Shown here one piece after another: positions 9,470 through 18,223 of a DNA stretch of 64,000 nt (positions are counted from its first letter, which is position 1; each line of letters starts with the position of its first letter). The position numbers and the translations under genes were made by a program. The DNA is taken from assembly GCF_046036945.1 (NCBI RefSeq), contig NZ_JBJQOQ010000009.1, positions 62,001-126,000 of the forward strand, in the 5' to 3' direction. The DNA comes from Brevibacillus_C sp046036945 (GTDB taxonomy: Bacteria; Bacillota; Bacilli; Brevibacillales; Brevibacillaceae). The notes under the pieces are model-generated. The model searched no databases. It worked only from the letters and a program-made list of their open reading frames with translations, and was not told the DNA's origin.

Positions 9470-10605
9470 TCACTCTCCAATTCCAATATAAAATTGAGGT
9501 TGAATGTTATTAAAAAGCCATCTTGCCATGCTTTCACTGTTTATTCTTATTTGATTTCCCCATGCTCTAGGTACTTCTCCCTTAGCAAATTGTCTAGGAT
9601 TCCCAAGTAAAGGACCTTCAACATAGTCATAATTATGCAATGGGGCACCATTTCTATTACTCTTAACAAAATCAACCCAATCTTTATTCGCACTCGGAAA
9701 ATACAGTCCTTTAAAGCTTTAAAATTCCGATTCCTTCACCTTAAATACAACTACCAATCCCTCTCCTCCTGCCCATTCTTGAGCTTGTTTTAAGTTTCTT
9801 GTTACATAAAATTCTTTCCCAAAATCAAGATCCGATCTTGACTTACTTAGATCAATACCATTTTCGTGAATGTTAAATGCGTTTGCCGCTGTTGTACCAT
9901 GATATAAAATTATATATTTATCTTTGTTATTCTGTGTATTTTCTACTGGAATAGCTACCGGCTTTGTTTCGGCTTTTTCTTGGCTGTAAACATTTTGTAT
10001 CGCAGGATCGTTTAAGGTAACTGAAGTTAGCCATATTACAGCACCTTCTATAACAGCCTTTGTTTTATTCCAACCTGGTAATACGGCAGAGTCATGCCCT
10101 GTCGGGTCAAAATACCTCAATGGATTGTTGTACGTATACACATACCGATTCAAACTCAACGGATTTTCCACTTGCCCCTTATACGTATCCTCCGAAATAA
10201 ACCGCCCTACACTCGGATCAAAGTACCGGACCGGCCCGCAGGTAATACAGCTTGGACTCGCTGTCGTACATCTCACCCGTATACTTGAATGGATTGGACA
10301 TCGCCTCCTGCTGCGAGACGATGTTGCCCCAGCTGTCGTACTCGTAACGATTGAGCGTCTCCCCTCTTACATCCGTGATCGCGACGACAACCCCATGGCT
10401 GTTGTACAGGTAATAGCCCGACTCGTTGCTGGCCGCGTCTTTGCGGAACAAGAGCTGGTTGCCCCAGATGTTCTGCGCGGTGACATTCCCTTTGTCGTCC
10501 AGTTCCTCGATGACTTTTCCGTTCAGGTAGACGCAGTGGGTGGTCAGGTTGTTTTCCTGTTTGGTCGCACGCAGTCCGTTGGCATCATACCGTAAATCAC
10601 CCTTC
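9470..10605 (-). pseudogene. Orphan Rhs core fragment joined to a DUF3990 (ADP-ribosyltransferase-like) toxin, broken
   Basis: From right to left: about 120 residues of Rhs core (NGLRATKQENNLTTH... to SKLYYLRA), a 4-nt insertion near 10230 that breaks the frame, then RYFDPSVGRF and DPTGHDSAVLPG. The toxin domain follows, with IILYHGTTAANAFNIHENG, SDLDFGKEFYVTRN and QAQEWA, the DUF3990 signature in the ADP-ribosyltransferase clan. An in-frame TAA (about 9719-9721) follows KVKESEF, after which SFKGLYFPSANKDWVDF and NYDYVEGPLLGNPRQF continue in the same frame to a TGA at 9470-9472. The gene therefore carries one frameshift, one nonsense codon and no 5' end. Its immunity gene remains intact. Confidence 0.8.
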
Positions 10606-10692
10606 GTACAATTCTCATAGTTACTTACATTGGCAAAAAATCCCAGACGCGCATTGAATGCTTGTCTGGGATATTCCCGAACTGAATTAAAC

Positions 10693-10992
10693 CTATAAAT
10701 TTGGCCCGAATTTTTTCCATGCCAATTCAAAATACTCTTTACTTACCTTAATTGCGAGAAAAACAGAATTTTGGTTATATTCATCTATGTTTGGGGAGGG
10801 CTGGTCGGATAAACCCGTAGGATATGCTGTATCGAATTCACAATACACAATATCATCATAAGCATATCCTATCTTACCCTGGTCAAAAAACTCTATTTTC
10901 CTAGTCTCATAACCATCCTCTCCTATTTCACAAATAATTATATTTGGCATATCAGGCGATTTATTCTTTCAAATTAACATATGATATTCCAT
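10693..10992 (-). pseudogene. DUF6881-like immunity gene with an internal stop
   Basis: An 85-codon open frame starts at 10950, but an ATG at 10992 with AGGTG 7 nt upstream is in the same frame. It reads MEYHMLI, then TGA (10969-10971), then KNKSPDMPNIIICEIGEDGY and ETRKIEFFDQGKIGYAYDD. DUF6881 proteins start MEY-(I/L)KV-W and have a Trp at the place of this TGA, so a TGG to TGA change is likely. The rest of the family pattern (GYExRKIExF, GYA) is kept. Translation might restart at 10950, giving a protein without its first strand. It follows the HYD1-like toxin at 11017. Confidence 0.65.
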
Positions 10993-11016
10993 GACTAAAC
11001 ACCTCGTTTATCGATT

Positions 11017-11280
11017 CTAGGGTTTAAATCCACTAATTGAACCTGCGCCAACAAGTCTTTCTTTAATTGACAAGGGTTTATCATTTAATACTGCATAAAT
11101 ATTTGGGTACTTCTTAGGGTCACTTGCCAAGGGTAAACCAGTAACATCTATTGCAATATAATATTTTAATCTATCTATCTGTCCGGGGTTATTATAAAGT
11201 GTTCGTGATAAATCTTCTAGGGACATAGTATTAGGAGCAATATTTGTAAAATACTGTCCATCTCTTAAGCGTGCGTCCTT
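11017..11280 (-). pseudogene. Displaced Rhs toxin tip resembling HYD1-type ADP-ribosyltransferases
   Basis: The frame reads DARLRDGQYFTNIAPNTMSL, then SRTLYNNPGQ, YYIAIDVTGL and a final KERLVGAGSISGFKP. The LxxGQYFTxIxP ... YYIxIDVTGL layout is that of the Tox-ART-HYD1 class of polymorphic toxins, predicted to transfer ADP-ribose. The first strand with the usual HYT/HYD motif is absent, and the DNA to the right is unrelated, so the domain is cut at its start. There is no core fragment in frame. Its immunity gene (10693-10992) follows. Confidence 0.6.
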
Positions 11281-11350
11281 TGGCCTTACAGCTTTTCGGG
11301 CAATTCCCCTCGTCTAGCATACCGTCCAGATTCGGACGCTTTTCCCACCT

Positions 11351-12060
11351 TAATAGCTCCTCTTGTTTTCCCGTCATCACCGATCACCCCGTACTCTTTC
11401 TCGTATTACTCGGAATACCGAGTGAGTCGTTCTGCGGTTTTAAAGCAGTTCACTAGTTTAATCTCATGAGCGGTTGGAGTTTTAACTCGGTCACACACTA
11501 CTTTTAAAGTCCGCTTACCTGCTTCTCCTCGTATAAAATGGTTACGGGCGATTTAAACGTGGTAAATTTTCATCTTATGTCTCGCCCAAATCTTCTATCA
11601 CGCGAGAGGGCTGGAAAGATTCTAGGGCGATTTCTGGACGCTAGAGCGTCCCTTTTTCGTCGTATCGGGGGTATGGGCGGGACGTTACCTCTCCTCGATA
11701 CGCTCGGAGTGCTTCGCCCTCACCGTTCTTGTAGACTGTCATAAGGGCACAAAGAAACCCCAGACGAGCGTTTACTCGTTTGGGGGGAAGTTAACATTAT
11801 TAAACGGGCAGTTCACTCCAAAAGAGTTTTGTCACTCTGTTGGAAATGTTTAAATAGCAACTATCGGGAAATTGCTCTACTTTTTCTTTAATTTTTCTAG
11901 TTGTTTTTCCAGACTCCAATCATGTGGGCGTTTTGAAACATCGAACCATTTTGCTCCTGATGAAATCCATTTGTTTCTATAGTTCAGTAATGCAGTTTCA
12001 GTTGCATCCTCATAGCCAAATTCCGCTCCGCAACAATCGCAAATGTTGAAACTAGCCGTT
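11351..12060. repeat. Large direct repeat R1 (pairs with R2 at 13709)
   Basis: About 700 bp closely matching 13709-14399. On the minus strand it contains, in order, the end of a small Cys-rich gene, a terminator hairpin, a non-coding stretch and a linker reading EYGVIGDDGK and RGAI. The two copies differ by small indels. The repeat shows segmental duplication inside the toxin array. Confidence 0.8.
11758..11785 (-). terminator. Module terminator hairpin (copy in R1)
   Basis: CCCCAGACGAG pairs with CTCGTTTGGGG; on the minus strand a T-rich TTTCTTTG follows. Near-identical hairpins recur at 14091, 17130 and, more loosely, 12170 and 20333, each just downstream of an immunity gene. Confidence 0.7.
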
Positions 12061-12129
12061 TTTCCATCCAGCCCCCAAGGAGGTTCTTCTAGTTCTTCGT
12101 ACCCACAGACAGGACAAATATATTTCCTA
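11878..12129 (-). pseudogene. Small zinc-ribbon-like protein, start codon lost (copy 1)
   Basis: The minus strand encodes about 80 residues: KYICPVCGYEELEEPPWG, then FNICDCCGAEFGYEDAT, then ISSGAKWFDVSKRPHDWSL and a Lys-rich end. Two CxxC pairs suggest a zinc ribbon. GGAGG is present, but no ATG, GTG or TTG lies in frame after it; the nearest TTG is one base out of frame, so a frameshift near 12110 is likely. Proteins of this kind often sit beside polymorphic toxins and may be immunity proteins, which is inference. A more damaged copy is at 14214-14390. Confidence 0.55.
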
Positions 12130-12169
12130 CCAAATTTAACTCCTCCTAATCATTTTTGACTTGCAAAGT

Positions 12170-12195
12170 ACCCCAGCCGAGCGTTTTTATGACTC
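12170..12195 (-). terminator. Module terminator hairpin after the 208-residue gene
   Basis: CCCCAGCCGAGCG and CGTTTGGAG form a stem like the one at 11758, 25 nt beyond the stop at 12220. Confidence 0.55.
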
Positions 12196-12219
12196 GTTTG
12201 GAGTTCTCTGCCAACACGT

Positions 12220-12846
12220 TTATAACATTCTATCCACTGCTTTAATGTACATGGGACACCAGTGGAACGCATTGACGTTTGAATACGCTTCTTGAAATTC
12301 ATCTTCTCGTTGAAACCAAGGTAAATCAGAATGACGATTTGATACATCTCGTAAACAGAACCACCCCTGTCTCAAGTCTTCTCCACCAGTTGACCTGAAA
12401 TCAGCATTTGAGCAATTAGCACAAATGTTAAAGGATATATCCATTTTGTCCTGAAGTGCTTGTAATGCAATGGAGAAATCCACAACAGCATCGGCTTCAA
12501 AGATATTACCTCTGTATTCACATACGAGTTTGAATTTTAATTGCGGTTCATCAGGGTCATATTGTCTGGTAACTAAGACGTATTCCTCTATCGTTACAAT
12601 TTCTATGGAATTACCATTTGTGATTTGTACACTATTCAAGAATTTATGTGAATATCCCTCTGGTAAATTTGTCATCAATTCAAGCAGACCCTGGACATAT
12701 GTTCCCGCTTCGCTTTCAATATATAGAGATTTTCCTATTAGAATCATATGAACAGTATCATTTTCTCTAAATCGGACATAAAGATTCGTATCCTGAATTT
12801 GTCCCTTATCATCAATTAGTTTAGTAATAATTATCTTCTCGTTCAT
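12220..12846 (-). CDS. Putative immunity protein with a Cys cluster
   Basis: 208 residues, ATG with AAAGGAGGGG upstream. No secretion signal. A long beta-rich N-terminal part is followed by FNICANCSNADFRSTGGEDL, a WFCLRD segment and FHWCPMY, so five cysteines are concentrated in the last third. It lies 42 nt downstream of the broken toxin at 12889 and is followed by a module terminator, the position of an immunity gene. I do not recognise the family. Confidence 0.6.
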   Translation of the reverse strand: MNEKIIITKLIDDKGQIQDTNLYVRFRENDTVHMILIGKSLYIESEAGTYVQGLLELMTNLPEGYSHKFLNSVQITNGNSIEIVTIEEYVLVTRQYDPDEPQLKFKLVCEYRGNIFEADAVVDFSIALQALQDKMDISFNICANCSNADFRSTGGEDLRQGWFCLRDVSNRHSDLPWFQREDEFQEAYSNVNAFHWCPMYIKAVDRML

Positions 12847-12888
12847 TCTACCCCTCCTTTTTTTACCATCCCTTAATTGAGATAGACT

Positions 12889-13582
12889 TTAGTTTAGCAA
12901 AATGGTTAAATAATATGGATTTGATTCAGCGTCAGATCTTGAAGCAATCCACGCTTTATGGTGAACTGGGTTTGTTGCAAAGACGCTGACGTGTCCTGTG
13001 GTAGGATTGTCTATCACAGCCTTTAAAACTCCTGTAGCATTTACCGCTTTAATTGAAGTGAACGTATATTTGGTAGACCCTGGCGCTAAAAAGTATGATA
13101 ATCCTGTTGTATCTACTGGTCTTGGTGTTAGATTCATGTTTGTACCTAAACCATCACGGAATATTAGGGTTTGTCCATTATAATTATAGGTCGTAGTGCT
13201 TGTCGAGGTGTCCTGAGTAGCAATGTTCAATATTGTTGCTACAACAGCCACCCATCCTATTGCGCCACCAGAAGCTGAACCTGAACCAGACCTCGGCATA
13301 GTTGCAGTAGTTCCTGCCTAAAATAGTGGAGGGGTACTTAAATCATACTTTTTAGCAATTGATGATCCTAAGTTACTCCAGTATGCTGTTCTTGCCTCAT
13401 AGTACCGGGCCCGCAGATATACAGCTTAGACTCGCTGTCGTACATCTCACCCGTATACTTTAACGGATTGGACATCGCCTCCTGCTGCGAGACGATGTTG
13501 CCCCAACTGTCGTACTCGTAGCGATTGATCGTCTCCCCTCTTACATCCGTGATCGCGACGACATCCCCGTGGCTGTTGACAA
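12889..13582 (-). pseudogene. Rhs core fragment plus toxin tip, frameshift and nonsense
   Basis: 13408-13582 is Rhs core DNA (NSHGDVVAITDVRGETINRY to KLYYLRARYY) lacking one base in the LYYLRA codons. The frame then runs RYYEARTAYWSNLGSSIAKK and STPPLF, meets an in-frame TAG (13318-13320), and continues AGTTATMPRSGSGSASGGA to a C-terminal domain ending NPYYLTILLN. An ATG-initiated frame of 136 codons (12889-13299) survives after the nonsense codon. The tip is rich in Gly, Ser and Thr and has a glycine-rich hydrophobic segment (GGAIGWVAVVATILNIA), which may point to membrane activity. That is a guess. Confidence 0.6.
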
Positions 13583-13584
13583 AT

Positions 13585-13760
13585 ATTAACCCATCGTGCG
13601 TCTAACTTAAATTTTGTTTTACTACATCATTCGTAATTGTCTTTTTAACTGTATTCATATCTAATCCTGTGCCCTCTAAAAGTCTTCCACCGTGCCCAAA
13701 GGTAATAGCTCCTCTTGCTTTCCCGTCATCACCGATCACCCCATACTCTTTCTCGTATTA
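13585..13760 (-). pseudogene. Fragment of another toxin tip
   Basis: The minus strand reads EYGVIGDDGKARGAITFGHG, then GRLLEGTGLDMNTVKKTITN and a stop after VVKQNLS. The segment abuts the truncated core at 13582 out of context and continues into repeat R2. A GHG...LEGTGL motif is seen in several small nuclease-like Rhs tips, but the family cannot be fixed from this piece. Confidence 0.5.
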
Positions 13761-14090
13761 CTCGGAATATCGAGTGAGTCGTTCTGCGGTTTTAAAGCAG
13801 TTCGCTAGTTTAATCTCATGAGCGGTTGGAGTTTTAAACCGTCTACACGCTACTTTTAAAGTCCGCTCACCTGCTTCTCTTCGTATAAAATGGTTACAGG
13901 TGATTTAAACTGGGCAAATTTTCATCTTAGCGTCTCGCCCAAATCTTCTATCACACTAGAGGGCTGGAAAGATTCTGGGGCGATTTCTGGACGCTAGAGC
14001 GTCCCTTTTTCGCCGTATCGGGGGTATGGGCGGGACGTTACCTCTCCTCGATACGCTCGGAGTGCTTCAGACTGTCATAAGGCAAAGAAA

Positions 14091-14118
14091 CCCCAGACGA
14101 GCGTTTACTCGTTTGGGG
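14091..14118 (-). terminator. Module terminator hairpin (copy in R2)
   Basis: Identical stem to 11758-11785 (CCCCAGACGAG...CTCGTTTGGGG), followed on the minus strand by TTTCTTTG. Confidence 0.7.
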
Positions 14119-14213
14119 GGAGGTTAACATTATTAAACGGGTAGTTCACTCCAAAAGAGATTTTGTAACTCTGTTGTAAATGTTTAAATAGCAACTATCG
14201 GGAAATTGCTCTA

Positions 14214-14390
14214 CTTTTTCTTAAATTTTTCTAGTTGTTTTTCCAGACTCCAATCATGTTGGCGTTTTGAAACATCGAACCACTTTGCTCCTGGTGAAAT
14301 CCATTTGTTTCTATAGTTCAGTAAAGCAGTTTCAGTTGCATCTTTATAGCCAAATTCCGCTCCGCAACAATCGCAAATGTTGAACTAGCC
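14214..14390 (-). pseudogene. Small zinc-ribbon-like protein, copy 2, truncated
   Basis: Encodes the second CxxC half (ICDCCGAEFGYKDAT) and the WFDVSKR end of the protein at 11878. One base is missing near 14384 and the first CPVC half is gone. Confidence 0.6.
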
Positions 14391-14450
14391 GTTTCCATCC
14401 AGCTTTCGAGGAGGCACTAGGTGGAGCTGTTTCAAGCCGCCATGCCATCA

Positions 14451-14490
14451 AAAAAAAACCACAACGCGAGAGCTAGTCGCATTGTGGTTT
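14451..14490 (-). terminator. Rho-independent terminator of the 14497 immunity gene
   Basis: On the minus strand AAACCACAATGCGA pairs with TCGCGTTGTGGTTT (one mismatch) and runs into a T8 tract; it starts a few bases after the stop at 14497. Confidence 0.85.
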
Positions 14491-14496
14491 AGGTAA

Positions 14497-14739
14497 TTAG
14501 AAAATAATGTCAATACTAATATCATTCCATAGTTCTTTTAATGGTTTCGAGTTGATATTAGCATTTTTCAATAAATCTTCTTCATTCTCAAAAACTTGCA
14601 AAGTATCATAGTCATAATACTTCATAAATTGCCAACCTTCTTGGGTGTTCGTTATTGAATATCTATTATTCATATAAATAAATTCTACTTCCCTACCTAA
14701 TTTAATATCGGCTTCAAAATCTTCATACGAATATTTCAT
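14497..14739 (-). CDS. Putative immunity protein
   Basis: 80 residues from ATG 14739 (MKYSYEDFEADIKLGREVEF), chosen because GGAGG is 5 nt upstream; an earlier in-frame start at 14760 would overlap the toxin and has no ribosome site. Acidic, AT-rich and soluble, with IYMNNRYSITNTQEGW and YDYDTLQVF strands. It begins 12 nt after the toxin tip at 14751. No family recognised. Confidence 0.6.
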   Translation of the reverse strand: MKYSYEDFEADIKLGREVEFIYMNNRYSITNTQEGWQFMKYYDYDTLQVFENEEDLLKNANINSKPLKELWNDISIDIIF

Positions 14740-14750
14740 ATGAACCTCCA

Positions 14751-15117
14751 TTATTTCCACTTACCTCTTGGTGGTTTTTTGCTCCAATCCCAATCATGTT
14801 CGTGAGGCACTTTGGGATGTTGTTTAGGGTTACCATGGTCAGTAAAATCAACATCTTTAATAGCTTTTCCATCCGGGCCATAGTATCTTCTAGTGATAAT
14901 ATTATCATCTTTATCTACCAAATCACTGGTTGAATTAGGTTTTCCAATTACAGGGAAAGTTTCTCCCTTTCTAACAAAATGTATGATCAGTAAATTTAGG
15001 ATATTGCTTAGACCATCAAACCCACCTGTCAACCCCAATATCAAGCCTGAATTTAGGTCAGGAAAACCCATCTCTATTTGTTGCTTCATATACCCTTGTA
15101 GTAGTCTTTTTCTTAGC
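14751..15117 (-). pseudogene. Displaced Rhs toxin tip with a His-rich C-terminus
   Basis: The frame is cut on its right by the IS256-family remnant. It reads VIGKPNSTSDLVDKDDN, RRYYGPDGKAIKDVDFTDHG, then NPKQHPKVPHEHDWDW and KPPRGKWK. The RRYYGPDGKA...DFTDHGNPKxHPxVPHxHDWxW pattern is a widespread Rhs tip probably acting as a metal-dependent nuclease, by its DH/HxH residues (inference). An open frame begins at 15089, but there is no core sequence or secretion signal. Confidence 0.65.
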
Positions 15118-15558
15118 TGATTGTTCGTTCATGGTGGACCAATTGGGATGAACTCGAGACCTTTTTCAAGTATTCGCCGGAGCTGAGCAAGCTGATTTAT
15201 ACGACCAACATGATTGCCACCGTCAATTACGAAAGGTGACGAAAGGCAAAGTATCTTTCCGACCGATGAATCGCTGTTGAAAATGCTCTATTTGGCGACG
15301 ATGGATGTGATGCGCAAGTGGACAGGTCGCGTTCAAAACTGGGGTCAAATCTTGCTTCAGCTTACGCTCCATTTTCCAGAGAGGGTGCACATTCGATAAA
15401 GGGCTTAACATGGAGGGGCGGGCATAATAGGCTAGTTTGCCATGCGATGTAGGGTTCCACGCATCACTCCACAAGAAATTATGCCCGCTGAAGGCTCCAT
15501 GTCAAGCCCAGCAACTGAGGTGCGGTATTCACGTTTACACAAAATTCTTGACAGACCC
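15118..15558 (+). mobile_element. IS256-family insertion sequence remnant, copy 2 (3' end)
   Basis: Nearly identical to 8714-9152. It keeps WDELETFFKYSPELSKLIY, then a frameshift in the NYER region, then IFPTDESLLKMLYLATMD and RVQNWGQILLQLT, and the right terminal repeat ending in TTCTTGACAGACCC at 15558. It is truncated on the left exactly where the toxin tip of 14751-15117 begins. It cannot transpose by itself. Confidence 0.8.
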
Positions 15559-15680
15559 ACCTAGTATTTCGGCCACTTCCTAATTTTTATTTATACCATC
15601 TAGTTGATGAGTTGCAGTTTAAGGTGAAATAAGCCTGCTAAATTCGTAAGGTTGTAAGTTTTTTGTCTGGAATAATCGAG

Positions 15681-16436
15681 TTAAGCATTTCCTAACTCTT
15701 TTAAAACTCTATACCTGCTTGTAAGTTTCTCAAAGGGATTCCACCATAGTCTAATGAGCGAAATTATTGGACTTACAACTGAGTTTTCGATTCCAGCTAT
15801 GTTTACAATTGCAGCAATCCCCACTTCCTCATGCCACTTCCAAGAGGCTCCAAGAGTTACTCTAATAAATTCTCCATAGAATGCACTCGCCTCTAAAACT
15901 AAGTCCCAGTCAACGATTTTGGTTGGGTTGTCTCTATACAATCCTTCCATAATTTCCTCAATTTTCCATAATGCAGTATCATCAGTAAGGATTATATTGT
16001 ATCTTTCCTTAAACTTGTCGGCTAACTCCTCTCTATTTAAAAACAAATCCTTTGAAAAGCCTTCTGGAATCTGTGGAATCGGTTTTGCCACCCGATCAAA
16101 CCATGGAATTCCATATTGGATAATAGCCTCCAATAATTCGTTAACTATCAATCTGAGAGAATCACTGTCTGAAAAAGTCCACCATCCAGTTTCCCCTTTT
16201 TCCTTAATCATCTCGGATACATATACAGCTTTAAGTTGCTTTGAGGTATTGATTGAAGCCCTGATAGAATTGGGGAAATGGTTACTCAGGTCAAAAGTAA
16301 CATATTCAATTATCTCTCCTCTAGTTCGTGAAAATATCCAAATCTTCGAACTTGATTGTTGTTTATTCAGTGTAAAACCATAAGAATTCAATTTTGCTAA
16401 TGCTTCTATAATCGTGTCTCTAATTTTTATTGGCAC
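15681..16436 (-). CDS. Putative immunity protein, 251 residues
   Basis: Starts at GTG 16436 with GGAGG 8 nt upstream. No signal peptide or membrane segment. It contains a polar WIFSRTRGEIIEYVTFDLS strand region and several Trp residues (GWWTFSD, WKWHEEVG). It follows the toxin tip at 16460 by 23 nt. I know no specific family; DUF4304-like proteins share the opening IRDTIIEAL and YGF layout, but this is tentative. Confidence 0.55.
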   Translation of the reverse strand: MPIKIRDTIIEALAKLNSYGFTLNKQQSSSKIWIFSRTRGEIIEYVTFDLSNHFPNSIRASINTSKQLKAVYVSEMIKEKGETGWWTFSDSDSLRLIVNELLEAIIQYGIPWFDRVAKPIPQIPEGFSKDLFLNREELADKFKERYNIILTDDTALWKIEEIMEGLYRDNPTKIVDWDLVLEASAFYGEFIRVTLGASWKWHEEVGIAAIVNIAGIENSVVSPIISLIRLWWNPFEKLTSRYRVLKELGNA

Positions 16437-16459
16437 AAGTATATCCTCCTCTATGGTAC

Positions 16460-17103
16460 TTAGACAGGTCTAAGTACTGGAAATCCAGGTCTAACCGTAG
16501 GCATCTTGCTTCCAGGTATTCCACCACCTAGAATAATATTAATCTTCTCAGAACTTGTTAGTGTTTCGTTATCAAGAATTTTTTGCAATTCTGTCTTTGG
16601 TTGAGTATCTTGCTTTTTCTTAATTTCACCGTAGTATATCATTCCTGGATCGGATGAATAAGTATATAATTTTATCATCTTATTCGGATCTGTCGGATGA
16701 GGTAACTCTAGACCATTTGGATTCCAAGAGCGACCTTGTATTGCGTAAATACCATGTTTATTAAAATCATTAACATATCCAAGAAGTTGTTTTAGTACTG
16801 CTTTATTTGCTGTCTTATTTCCGGATGGTGAATTACTTATGGGCCTCAATTCAAAAATCTCCAGTGTATGGTTTCCGTACAAGTCCTCTACCCAAAGTCC
16901 CATGTCGATGCGTCCAGTTTTTGATGGTGTCGGAGTCTCTATATATTGCATCATTTCCAAATTTCCCTTTAAAATATCCTTCTACCAATGCATGCACTTT
17001 CTGACCAAACCAAGCCTTTCCATACCCATCGTCTTCAATCAGTTTATGTCCCGTGGGTCAAGATACCTCAGCGGATTGTTATGCACATACACATACCGAT
17101 TCA
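16460..17103 (-). pseudogene. Rhs core scrap plus frameshifted toxin tip
   Basis: NRYVYVHNNPLRYLDP (17103 leftward) is the end of the core. The T of the DPTGH codons is lost, so the frame breaks at once. The next frame gives GHKLIEDDGYGKAWFGQKVH and ALVEGYFKGKFGNDAIY. A second shift near 16945 leads to ETPTPSKTGRIDMGLWVEDL, FELRPISNSPSGNKTANKA and a Pro-rich end. The longest ATG frame is 166 codons (16460-16960). The His/Asp/Glu spacing (GRIDMG then FELRP) could suit a PD-(D/E)XK-like nuclease, a weak inference. Confidence 0.6.
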
Positions 17104-17129
17104 CGTAGACGGCTATAGGCGAAAAAGAA

Positions 17130-17157
17130 CCCCAGACGAGCGTCTACTCGTTTGGGG
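17130..17157 (-). terminator. Module terminator hairpin
   Basis: CCCCAAACGAG pairs with CTCGTCTGGGG on the minus strand, then TTCTTTTT. It is 35 nt after the immunity stop at 17192. Confidence 0.8.
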
Positions 17158-17191
17158 ATAAGTAAAAAAATAATTCTAAAGGGTTTAAATG

Positions 17192-17491
17192 TTACCTTTT
17201 ACTATGGTAAATATTAAAGTATTCTAACAACCCTCTCCAAACGTTTTCTGTAACAAAATAAGTTTCGACTGCAGAACTGACACAACCGTTCTCATCTTGG
17301 AACTTAATTAAAATATCTTTGTTATCACCTTTTCCGTAACTCCTATCCAAATAAGTTAACTTTTTACCAACATGATACTCTTTTGTTTTCTCTTCATCAA
17401 TAATACTATTTTCTTGTAAAACTAACTCTGTTACAAAAGCTTCAATTACAAAGATGTTGTCTCCCTTTCGACATTCTGAACTAATACTCAT
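17192..17491 (-). CDS. Putative immunity protein
   Basis: 99 residues, ATG with AAGGAG upstream, overlapping the last codons of the toxin frame that ends at 17481. Soluble and AT-rich, with two cysteines (SSECRKGDN and ENGCVSS). Its place between a type-37-like toxin and a module terminator is the evidence for an immunity role. Confidence 0.6.
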   Translation of the reverse strand: MSISSECRKGDNIFVIEAFVTELVLQENSIIDEEKTKEYHVGKKLTYLDRSYGKGDNKDILIKFQDENGCVSSAVETYFVTENVWRGLLEYFNIYHSKR

Positions 17492-18223
17492 AAATCATTC
17501 TCCTTGTAAAATTTTTTAAAGTGTTTTCCTTATCCTTACCGGGTTGAAATAGAGCGGACTTAAATATGCCAGGGTTCAAAAATGAATTAGTCTTCTTGTT
17601 ACTATTATTAGGTTTTTGCGGAAAGTTGTTAGGGCCATGGTTTATACTTCCAGGTTTTTGGGATTTTTCACCATTTACATTTTGTATGCTTCCCATCAGG
17701 ATGTTGAACATCCCAATGGTCATTCCCAACTTTAACAGAAGGTTTGTCTAACACCCATTCATTCCCATTCTTATCTATCACTCCGCCATTTGGACCTTTT
17801 TTATAAACTGGGTTACCTGATTTATCAAGGGGTGGTTCAAAAGGATAATCCCCAGATTTGGGTAATTCACTCCAAGGATGTTTAGTTGGATTAATAGTAG
17901 CTTTTGGGCTTCAAATTCCGCTCTTTCTTCAGGAGTTAAATCTCCACCTGCAGGAGTTGGATTACCGAACAATGTATAGAAAAAGATACCATTAGAGACC
18001 CCATCTTGCTGCACTTGTGACATCGGCTGCTGCACCTGCTACTGGAATCGGTGTCGGTATTGCGATATGTCCGCTAGGATCAAAATACCTCAACGGATTG
18101 TTATGCACATACACATACCGATTCAAACTCAACGGATTATCCACTTGCCCCTTATACATATCCTCCGAGATAAACCGCCCCACGCTCGGAGTACCGCGCC
18201 CGCAGATAGTACAGCTTAGACTC
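17481..18223 (-). pseudogene. Rhs core fragment plus type-37-like toxin tip, several frameshifts
   Basis: Core DNA (SKLYYLRAR) loses five bases at the YYDPS codons (near 18188), then SVGRFISEDMYKGQVDNP to YFDPSGH follows. After a shift near 18000 the frame gives GNPTPAGGDLTPEERAEFEA. After another, HPWSELPKSGDYPFEPPLDK, GNPVYKKGPNGGVID, WVLDKPSVKVGNDHWDVQHP and, after one more, VNGEKSQKPGSINHG. The KxGNPVYKK...GNEWVxD...HWDVQHPDG pattern is the one I associate with the polymorphic toxin type 37 domain, an RNase-like toxin. At least three indels make it inactive. Confidence 0.65.

Larger units (their letters stand above)
13709..14399. repeat. Large direct repeat R2 (pairs with R1 at 11351)
   Basis: Second copy of the 0.7-kb block, with small deletions relative to R1 (for example a shortened stretch before the terminator near 14070 and one base lost at about 14384). 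Confidence 0.8.
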
